This document shows, in pieces, positions 27,477-38,500 of a stretch of DNA of 64,000 bases. Under the pieces are notes generated by a model. The model saw nothing but the letters and a program-made list of their open reading frames with translations. It searched no databases and was not told the DNA's origin. The position numbers were made by a program, and so were the translations under genes. The stretch's first letter is position 1, and the number at the start of each line of letters is the position of its first letter. The stretch is from Tubulanus polymorphus (lineage: Eukaryota; Nemertea; Palaeonemertea; Tubulaniformes; Tubulanidae), in assembly GCF_964204645.1 (NCBI RefSeq), contig NC_134031.1:5129001-5193000 (forward strand). The letters are read 5' to 3'.

Positions 27477-28255
27477 GTTTCTGCGTCCGTTTCTGCGCGG
27501 CGCAAAAACGAAATTTACCGCGCTAAAACGCGCCAAAACGAGCGCAGAAACGAAATTTCGTTTTAGCGCCCGTTTTGGCGCGTTTTAGCGCGGTGATTTC
27601 TCGTTTTTGCGCCCCGCAAAAACGAACTTCGTTTCTGCGTCCGTTTTTGCGGGGCGCAAAAACGAAATTTACCGCGCAGAAACGCGCCAAAACGAGCGCA
27701 GAAACGAACCTTCGTTTTAGCGCCCGTTTTGGCGCGTTTTAGCGCGGTGATTTCTCGTTTTTGCGCCCCGCAAAAACGAACTTCGTTTCTGCGTCCGTTT
27801 TTGCGGGGCGCAAAAACGAAATTTACCGCGCAGAAACGCGCCAAAACGAGCGCAGAAACGAACCTTCGTTTTAGCGCCCGTTTTGGCGCGTTTTAGCGCG
27901 GTGATTTCTCGTTTTTGCGCCCCGCAAAAACGAACTTAGTTTCTGCGTCCGTTTTTGCGCGGCGCAAAAACGACATTTACCGCGCAGAAACGCGCCAAAA
28001 CGAGCGCAGAAACGAACGTTCGTTTTAGCGCCCGTTTTGGCGCGTTTCTGCGCGGTGATTTCTCGTTTTTGCGCCGCGCAAAAACGAACTTCGTTTCTGC
28101 GTCCGTTTTTGCGCGGCGCAAAAACGAAATTTACCGCGCAGAAACGCGCTAAAACGAGCGCAGAAACGAACTTTCGTTTTAGCGCCCGTTTTGGCGCGTT
28201 TTAGCGCGGTGATTTCTCGTTTTTGCGCCGCGCAAAAACGAACTTCGTTTCTTCG
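27477..28255. repeat. palindromic 154-bp satellite, five units
   Basis: The word GCGCCCGTTTTGGCGCG recurs at exact 154-base steps (from 27567, 27721, 27875, 28029, 28183). Each unit is itself made of about twelve short modules of the form GCGCNNAAACG in both orientations (GCGCAAAAACG, GCGCTAAAACG, GCGCCAAAACG, GCGCAGAAACG), so every unit is near-palindromic. CpG is dense here compared with the surrounding AT-rich DNA. Confidence 0.9.
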
Positions 28256-28638
28256 TTCATGCGCGGTAATTTTGGTCGGATGGTGGCGCCAGGGTTCATC
28301 TCGTGATACTAATTACGGCCTTAAAACGTTGTATTATTATACCAATTATTTTCTAATTAATTTAATTTTCAGAGTTACGTTTATACGCAATAAAACTTCC
28401 TTTATCGGTGATTTTCTGATTTTTTACGAAAGCCAGTAGCACTGCCTTCACTTAAAAGTAAACAAATTCAAATTAAATATTTGTAAAATTGACGTTTTGA
28501 TGCGGTAGCCAGTGCGTCAAGAATAGTGGTTATATTCACGGTTGAGAAGAGAGTAGGGCGTGCGCGTGTAGTTACCACGTGGTGCCGTTGTGACCTAGAA
28601 TGCACGGCTCGGGACTGCACCACGTGGTAAAAATGGAC
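28256..28638. other. spacer between inverted arrays, CACGTG hairpin
   Basis: Unique AT-rich DNA with one internal inverted pair: TACCACGTGGTG near 28573 and CACCACGTGGTA near 28618, about 45 bp apart. No coding exon is recognised. Confidence 0.5.
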
Positions 28639-29523
28639 GCATAAACGAAGTTCGTTTTTGCGGGGCGCAAAAACGAGAAATCACCGCGCTAAAACGCGCC
28701 AAAACGGGCGCTAAAACGAAAGTTCGTTTCTGCGCTCGTTTTGGCGCGTTTCTGCGCGGTAAATTTCGTTTTTGCGCGGCGCAAAAACGGACGCAGAAAC
28801 GAACTTCGTTTTTGCGCGGCGCAAAAACGAGAAATCACCGCGCAGAAACGCGCCAAAACGGGCGCTAAAACGAAATTTCGTTTCTGCGCTCGTTTTGGCG
28901 CGTTTTAGCGCGGTAAATTTCGTTTTTGCGCCGCGCAGAAACGGACGCAGAAACGATGCAATATATTTTTTGCATGGTATATTCCACGAATTTTTTTTTT
29001 TTTACTTGGCCCTAATCAGCCACCATACTAATCAGCCACCATAGTTCTGACAGATGAAAAACGATGCCAGGCCTTTTTTCGTCTGCTTTGAATTCCAACT
29101 GTGACGTCATTGTTAGTAATAAATATAAATTCATGTTTTCAAGATATATAAGACATGTGTAGTGAACAATTTTTGACGATTTCGATAATTTTCATATCCG
29201 TTCAATTTTTAGGATTTGTATATTATGGGTATTCTGTCTATTCTGTATGAAGTTCAAATTTGAATTACGAGTGACTCTTAAGTTCGACGTGTTGCACTTG
29301 ACAAATTTAAGTTGTTTTTTTCTGTAAGTTGTAAAGCTAGAGGCGCAAGCTTGTTTAAACTGCGGCAGTGCGGTACCTTAATTTTGTCGCTGCGTCTTTC
29401 TGGATTGAACGTCAACGTTCGAATACGTTGGTCGTGACACAATATACCCGATCGCAGGCCTCTGATCCGCGGGTATTTCTAGCTTGACCTCGTAGATTGT
29501 AACCGCTTTTATCTTTGTTTTAG

Positions 29524-32500
29524 GATGACCTTGACACAGCATTTGACGCCGGGGGTAAGGTAACCGTCGGTTTAACTGCTACGACGATCGTTTCGCAGTG
29601 GACGTGGGCAGCAACGTTGCTTCAATCGTCTGCCGTAGCGAGCAAGGTACTATTTTTTTGTTGTTGACATCTTGTTGAACCCGTGGGCGAAACGTCGCGG
29701 TTGATTTTGAAATTATCACCTTTCCACGATATTAACCTCACCGATTCCAATGGACTAGCTATGAGCTTCGATTCCAATGGACTAGTTATGGAGGGCCTCC
29801 CCAAAATTATCTAAAAATGGCATTTGACATAAAAGTAGACAAGATTCATAGCCATAGCTGCATAGTTTTTTCAGACATTTCTAAAATTCCTCACTCATTC
29901 ATAGTGGAATATTTTTCGTTTTTTCCCTCTTTTAAAACCAGTTCGGAATCAGCGGACCCTTCTGGTATGCGGCAGGAGCAACTATACAAATTCTTCTGTT
30001 TGCCATGATATCCGCCCAGTTGAAAATTCGAGCCCCGGGCGCGAAGACGTTCTTGCAAGTGATCTGGGCGCGATTCGGCAAGAAAACCCACATCGTTTTC
30101 TGTGGATTTGCGCTCACAACGAACATCATCGTCACGTCTATGTTAATGCTAGGTAAGTGGGAACTTGTAAAGCCTTAGGTGAGGTAAAACCTCACATTGA
30201 ATCGGTGAGAAAATACACATGACTGAATCGGTCTTCGCAGCGAATTCGCCTAAATGTGTCAATATTGGCCTTCCGAATTCAATCAAAGGCGAATTTTACG
30301 ACGAATGATTCGCCGAAAAAACTCGACTTGTCTGTTACGAGCTTTAGATACCAAAACGTCGGAATTCTCTTGGCCTGTTATAGATATACCTGGTAATATC
30401 AAGTTCATGAAATCCACTCCAGCTTTTTCTCGAGGAGTTGAATCTTGAAACGCGAATGCAGAAATTGGTCACTTTTCGTAGTTCCAACTATAGACGGTTG
30501 TAAATAGCTTTGTACAGCTTAACATTTCCCCTTAGCTATTCCTGCTCGCGTAACATATAACAGAGGATATAATAACCATTTCGTAGTAAATTGCTGCGCG
30601 ACTCGCGATGCTCAGTAAATGACCATCATCCAGGTAAACTCGCGGCAATTTCCTCGGCAGAACACTCGGCATCAGATTTACGGACGTCCTAAATGACTTC
30701 TGGTCTATTACTGGTAACATCAAACATAAACATCTCAGGTTGATAATTAGAGGGTAAAGGTAGTTCAGAACACTATGTAGCACATTTTTGCGCGCTACCA
30801 TCAATAATGCAAGCACAAGAATCGGTATTTTTCAAGAAAATTGCATATTTTTTTCAATAGATACTGGAAGATAAGAAGATGCAATCAATATTGATTTGAA
30901 TGAAATCAAATTCGGAATTTCGTATATGGCAGCACTGTAGCGCTGGAGTGCTGCTCCTGTTGACTCTTCAAGTAGCTAGGGAAACACCTATAGCTAATTC
31001 GTATGGACTGTAAATGCCGTTTTTCACTAACCATAAAGCGCCGGTGAACATTTTCTAAATTAAACAGGCGCTATACAAATTTAAAGATCATCTTTATTGC
31101 TAATCAGGATGATAGTCGAATAGTCGAAACGTTCAAATAAACTACGAGCTCGATGAAACAATTAATATGTCAATATGGCGTCGAAATTCGAATTCATCAT
31201 TAGATAGCTGCTTTATGAAACATTTTAGACTAGTTTGTCTTTATTTGTGTGGAATCTATAAGCATACAATTTCGGGGATCTGTTCTGTCAACATGGCGTC
31301 GAAATTCATCAATGATTCATCGTTTACATTTTTCTGTTACATTTTTCTTCGTTAACGTATATTTGTAATATCGGACGATAATGTAACATTTTTTAATGAA
31401 AATGAATTTCGATTTCAATTTGTTTAGATAGCTGCTTTACGTCATTTTTTTCAGGCGGGGTCGCTGTATTGACGAATCTCGTGCGGGACCTGTGCGTCGA
31501 ATACGCCACGATGTTGATCTCCGTCATCATCGGCACGTACACGTTTATCGGCGGTCTGGGCGCTACGTTCTACGTATCGTACGTAAACACGGCCGTGTTG
31601 TTCATCGGCTTGTTCGCGTTCATGATACGAGTTTTCCACGCCGACGACGACCAAAACGCGTTGGGTAAGTCGGTTATTTAATGTTTGTATAGCGGACTCG
31701 GCTCAAAGCGTTGCCGGCACGTGAGGATCCCGCGATGATCCGCCAGGTTCGCTAGTGGTTACTGGGTTACCGCGCTTCAACTCCTGATTAGTAAATCAAT
31801 TTTCTGTGATACCTAATATAAGCCTACCATACACTGAGTGCGAAAGCGAACCTTCTATCCGATGACTTGTTTGGTAATTATATCGGTTTTGAAAGCCTAA
31901 AATCTAGCTCAAATTTCATCGAAAATGAAAAGATTCGCAGAGAAGCCGCGTTAACCTGGTGAAGAATGAATACAACTAGGCGGATAGTACTTTATAGGTT
32001 CACTAGTTTATTTTTTTTCAAGAACGAGCTTTCGCTGCTAATGTAGTGGTTTCATTTTCACCTGATGAAACGACTCGTTGTATTGATTGAAAATGAACTA
32101 CGAAAAGAAAATCACTTTTTGCGCCATTGTTGCCACACGCGCACACACGTGCCGACAAATACATGATAGTCAGGAGACGCATAAATGTAGTCTTCCCGTT
32201 TAAGAAGCCATTCGCATGTAGCTATTTGTTGGCGTTCAATAAGCCAAATGGACGCATCTCGATAACTACCATCGGTGATAATGATGGCTGAGAAGCTACT
32301 ACAGCTATGTTATCAGAATTGTAACCCAAGAAGATCATGCTGGGCGACTCACGCATGCATAACAACATATCGATAAGTGCATGTATGATCAATCTTCTAA
32401 ATTGGGAGGTGTGATATGTTTGGACTTAAGTCACGACTGTGCAACTGGCCCCAGGTGATGGAGACCATTTTAACGCTGACGGATAACACAATTGAAATTT

Positions 32501-35500
32501 TGTAAACGAAATTATGTAATCGTGTTCTCTGGAAATAAAAGATCCAATGAATCTACCAATAAAAATGAAACAAAGAAAACAAACTGAAAGTTTTTAGACA
32601 CCTTGAAAAATGATATGAATATACCATTAATTGAATTGAATTAAGTTGATTGACCGGCAACGATTCCCATCATTGATGACGTAGTGCACATCCACTCACA
32701 TAATTGATTATCAAAATGGATGAAAATTCATTAAATAGAAACTGAGAGTCACGAGTTTGAATGATTATAAAATGATTGTAACTGTTAAATTGAAACGCCA
32801 ATATTGATGACGTAGTGTACATCGACTCAATCAGAACCCCTTACATAACGCATTGTTATCGATAAAAACATTTTCGTAACAGTTATTACGGCATCGAAAA
32901 CTTAAGAAATGTGGAGTCATTCTGTAAAATGGGCCCTGCCCAGGGCATGTGTGAAGTCTTGGCAAGAACTGGCAGAGCCAATTACAGTTGCACCACCAGA
33001 AAATTAGTATTGTACGTTTCAGACTCATTTCCGGACTCTGTCGGGCCGAATCATCACAATGTATATCAAGGCTGACGTCATCGTATAGTATTGTTTCTAT
33101 GGTTTCTAATTAAGCGCGTTTGTGTCTGGCATTGTGCGATATTGCTAGGCGCACTAGTGCGCATCTTTTCAAAAATGAAATACCGTTTATCCTACGACAT
33201 AATATAATAATGAATATTCTATAACACGAAAGGCTAAGATGAATTAATTTTTCATCAGATTTACATCGTCAAATTCGTCTGTTCTATCGCACTGCGGCAA
33301 TTTGTAAATTGGTATCGTTACGCTCGAAAAGAGAAATGGAATGAATCCTTTGAACTCGTAAAAAAATCCAATCAAACGAACTATGCCGACCTTAAAAATG
33401 ACAATGGAGTGATTATCAATCCTTCCTTTGACAAACAAAACGAATTGGTTTTTAAACTCGGTGATGTTGTTGATAATTAACTAAATTAGGTTGTTTAGAG
33501 GTAACGGCTTATTCTACCGCTGTTAAGACACGGGGGAAAGTGTGCGACGAACAAATACAAGGAAATTACGAAATTCTCTCGACTTTGATTTCGAAAAGAG
33601 ATGTTTTCTTGTCGAGAAAACCGTTCAAAATGCAGATATAGCCCATCTTTTATTCAAACATAGCCAGTTTTGAATGTTTCGATCGACTTGGATGCATTGA
33701 AAAAAATCATCCCTGTCTAAGTTAGATAAACGCAAAGGCACCAATTTGGATAGACCTATTTCTATCGTTTTTGCAGGAAGCATCGAAAAGATATACGAAT
33801 TGCTGAAATGCAGCAACACAACGATCGAGGGCAACGTTGAAAATAGTTACCTGACATTTCTGTCATTCCCCGGATTGATATTTGGAATCATTAACGTGAT
33901 AGGTGAGGAAGATGTGTAAATGTCATCGTAAGGTTGACTCGTAGATGATCATAACTTCTATGATCATCAACTGAAAAAAATATCGATTCACATGTGATAA
34001 CTAGGATATTGTATTTGCAATTCGCATGACGTCATTTAGACCGGTCTAAATCTGGCTCGTTTTTATTTGGATTGGACCAAGCGTTCACACTTGCAAAATG
34101 GCCGTTCCAAATCGTAAGTAGCGCAGTGCTCCCCCATTTGTCATCACGCTGATTTATATAGTTTTCAATTTTCATACAATTTCAAAATATTGCCTAGAAA
34201 TTAATGTGTAGCCAATCTACCAGAGCGTGAGTGAACGCACACTCTGATTTGGTCCGTTCCATATTTGGCCCGTTCCAGGTATAGACCCATTTATACCGGT
34301 CTAACTAGTGGTTATGTGAACGCAGCCTTTTTGGACCCTCAGCTATTGAAACCAGCCCCCTGGTTTGTTGTAGCATTGAACTGAAATAACTGAACTAATG
34401 GAACTGTTAAAAGTTAAAAAAAGGAATTATCACGGACAGGGTGGTAAGGGTAGTGATGAGACAATCAAGAGATGAAAAAAACTAATCATCACACAAAGAT
34501 AAAGATGAACGTGCAAAATGAAACGCGTCCGTGTAAAATGTAGAACATCTTCCCTTGCAAAAGGCAAGGTCTTTATATCACAGAGAATAATCAAAATTAA
34601 AATGACAAATAGCGCTATCATCAATGGATATGTTAATTATCAGAAGTCGTATGGAAGAGGGATTATTGTACGAAAAACAACGATTCTTCGGATGTTCTTT
34701 GTAAGTTTTCTCTTTCGACGCAATAATCCCATTTTCCACCGAACTCTTTTCCTGGGGTCATAGTCATTTTCAACTGTTTGGGGTTTTGAAGTTGACGCCT
34801 ATCACCCCATCGAACCAACCGCCTTAACGAAATATGAGTCCATCGTGTATCATGTTCATTTCACAGGAAATTTCGGAACAGTATTCGTCGACCAGTCTTA
34901 CTGGCAGAGCAGCGTGGCCGCTAAGCCGAAAGAAGGCGTTTGGGGTTTCCTGTTGGGAGGAATAATCTGGTTCTCGGTACCGTTCGCGTTTGCGACTACG
35001 ATGGGCTTGGCTTATATAGCGCTTGGTACGAATCAAGGCCAACCGTTGCTTACCATGGCTCAAGTCGATGCGGGTAAGTTATCAGCCCAAACGATGAATA
35101 AAGCTCTAAAAACCAGATACTTCCAGGATAACTTCATTCTAAAAGAGGACCAGTGAAGTCATGATACACCGCTAATACCTTCGTGATAGATTTGTTATCG
35201 TATTCCTCACTTTCGGGATCAAATTGACGGGAATATCTAGTAGATATCACTGGTATCTCATGGGTGGATGATGGTTCACAAGCAAGTTGTATCGTCGGTT
35301 CAGTTAAATGATCATCGGTCTTCAAAATGATCATGTTTTAATTTTGTTTCAACGCATTTGCCCAACAAAGGCGTATAGAGAGCCACCCGGTTCTCTGTTG
35401 GTTTCTCTAGGTGGATTCCGAAGTCGTCAACTCTGGTTCTTAAAATGTTTCACCAGTACAACGATAGTATCTCTTCTATGGGGGTTCATTTCTTCATTCC

Positions 35501-38500
35501 AGTTTATAAGTAGCCGTGTGAACTGCACACTTAGAAGTGAACATTGACACTTTGCTAATAGTCAGAAAATAGATATTACACATTTCCCAAACAACTGTAC
35601 CATTACATTCAGTAGAATGTTTTCAGCGTGTAGTATATATTGACAAATATTGCCATTTACCCAAGTGTATTTTGGATGGCCACATTTACGGTTAGCACGA
35701 AAGTTTTCAAGCACCTCTTGCTAATGGTACGTGCGTCTGAATCGCATTGTATTGCAGGTCTGGTGCCGCCGGTCGTGGCACAGAAGCTAATGGGAACTGC
35801 CGGCGAGTTCTTGATGGTAATAATTCTCATCATGGCCGTGACGTCAACCGGATCGGCGGAAGTCATCGCTGTCACCTCAATCATCATATACGATATATAC
35901 GGAATTCATCTCAAGGTAAAATACTAAAGGCTTCGATGATAAATCAACCAATCGTCTGGATACCAATGTCAAGGTTCTAAGCTATCTAGTTAATGAAAGG
36001 CCAATCACGCGTTGAATCGTTAAGACTTTATGAATCACCCAATCATTCACGAACTACGAAGACGTGCTGTGAAACTCGGGTGCTTAAGTTGTCGCCCAGA
36101 CTTAGCGTGTGATATACAAGATTTAAAACAATCATCCAATCACCCAATCACTAATAGAAAGCCAACCGGTCATCGTACAAGTTGCAAGCAAAAGACTTAA
36201 CAACTAGCTTATAGGACAATGATTTCGCTTCCAAATTCGAAAAACTTATCCTCACTGTATTAATTGATATCGTGGTTTAGGTAAACATATGATAATTCTT
36301 AGAGATAGCTAAATGAATCATTTGAGTTCTAAACTTCTGAGCTAATCTGTAATCTGAGATGAAAAAAGGCGAAACATTCAATCTGCCATGATTACTCGAG
36401 TATAAAGGCCTACCCGAACGTACCGGATTATTCATATATCCTCAATAAAAAAGACATCAAACAAACTTTAAAAAGCAAGACGAATATAATCCTTCATTTT
36501 GTATTCATTTCTGATCAATCATCATTCGAATTCGACGTGGTCATTTTCAGCAGCAATCAGAAACTAAGTAACGATCTTAGATCCTCTATTGACGGGAAGC
36601 TTAAGACTTTGTACTTCTTCGTAAACCGATTATGAGAAATATTTACGAGTCATACACATGATTTACACCACTAATCTTTAAAAAGAACGTACACTGTACC
36701 GAATCATTGGCATTTTCAAGATATTTCGGGATTTGGATATATCCACGTGCGTATGTGTTAAAATTATTTAAAATTCAAAGCTTTTTTGCCGAGTATCAGA
36801 CGGCTTGATAACACAGTCAACTTTCCAGCTTTTATGATAACGAATGTACGAATCATTATGTATGAATGTTTCCTTGAGCTAGTAGTTCAACGTTTCGACT
36901 TTATTCTTAACAGTTTTCCTGAAGATGGCTTTTAGGATATAGACAAAAACATTGAATAAACTGATACTAGCTCAAGGAAACTTTAGCGGACATCGTGGGA
37001 TTATTTTACATAATCGCCACAAAACGGATACAGTTTCTTATTAATGATGATTACTGCATCCATTTACTTTCTTTTATTAGCCTTACAGAAAGGTATTAGA
37101 CGCCAACAGTTGCGTTCTATGCGGACGCCAGCGCGGTAGAATGGCGAACCCACGTGACAAGTGCGTCTGTACGAGTAAAAACTATTGTCAAAGTTGCACC
37201 ACGGATGACCAGTAAGTGACGTGAAACGCATCATATCATCAAAGATCAAAGGTCTAATATAGGATAACCTCTTAGTATTTAGTGTCCTTAGAAGTACTTT
37301 TAGAAGTACTCCTATTTGCGTGGTCTTATTTATTTTAAAAGCAGTGTTTCAGCGATTTACTTTCCATACTATTGCCTGGATCAATGATACATATACTAAT
37401 AATTTTTTGTATAGGAAACATGTTCGATTGAATTCCGAGTGGCTTATAAAGCATTAACTTGGATTTGAAAAATCATAAGCTGATAAATAAGATCCATATA
37501 ATACTAGGCGCCTCAGCTGCCTTGACGTTCCTCAAAAACGTCCAAAACGCCCAAGCTCCGCGCCTGTGTTCCGGAACTGAAAGGACGTGATAACGTGGCT
37601 CTGATTGGCTGGTTGACTATAGGCCATAGGGTCGAACCACCAGCTGGACAATGAAGCTGCACCGAGAATCGCTTTTCGCAAAAATTTTGATCAATAGTTT
37701 TTCATTCACCCATCAATGTTTTCCTTCATTTTCAGGCAGCGCGCTGCTTGTACCCGAGCGACGAAACCTGCTTATAAATGCCGTACCCACGGTCACTACA
37801 GGTCGCACAACGACTACTTATCAACGCTGAAAAACTGGGGCATACTATTCGTTTCGTTAGCCATAGTTCCGCTAACGCTAGTACTTAGAGGAATCGGGGT
37901 AAGATGGGCCGTGGACTTGTAAACTTAATCTAGTATACATATCCATGCGAATACAAATGAAATACAGTTTTTGAAAGTATTCGACGAAACGTACCGTGTT
38001 AAGTTCGTTTCGATGACGAGCCCGCTGACTACGAGCGTTTGTCAGCGCCATACCATGTTCAAATTGCTGTCGCTCTGTCTTCCTTATTCTTTGATAAACA
38101 TCTTGTTATCGGAAACAGACGATACGGCTTTGCCGTAGTATCACCTGAGGCCAAAACACGCCTTGAACTCACGCGACGCGTTACACTCTCTTGATGAATA
38201 TCAGAAAAACGTCGTCAATTTGTCGATGACGGAATTTTTTGCACGGAATTACATTGAAAATATAGCATATATATGTATAAGATGTAAATGTTGTGGAAAT
38301 TTGAGAAGATCGTATTATCGAAAACGGTCGATCGAAGCTACGAAGACTTGATCGACATCGCAAATGAAAACTAAAATGATCAAACGTTTTCATTGCTTCG
38401 ATATTAGATTGATTGATGTAAGTGGCTAGGGTTTTTAAAACACTATTGGATACATGAGATAACGATTCTCAAAGCTCCATACAATGTTTTCCTACCTATA

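Larger units (their letters stand above)
27403..29043. mobile_element. fold-back element with inverted satellite arrays
   Basis: The left end (27403, TATGGTGGCTGATTAGGGCC) and the right end (reverse complement ending 29027) pair for over 100 bp, including a poly-A/poly-T tract and GCAATATACCATGC. The last 16 bases are repeated once more at 29028-29043. Inside, a forward satellite array (27477-28255, five 154-bp units) faces an inverted array (28639-28957, two units) across a unique spacer of about 380 bp. No transposase ORF is present. The same left end begins the array at 42027. The ORFs in the arrays are translations of the repeat. Confidence 0.75.

Noticed and set aside
27563-28439. Multiple 60-93-codon ORFs in the satellite (also 42050-42997)
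   Set aside because: They recur every 154 bases on both strands and simply translate the GCGCNNAAACG modules.
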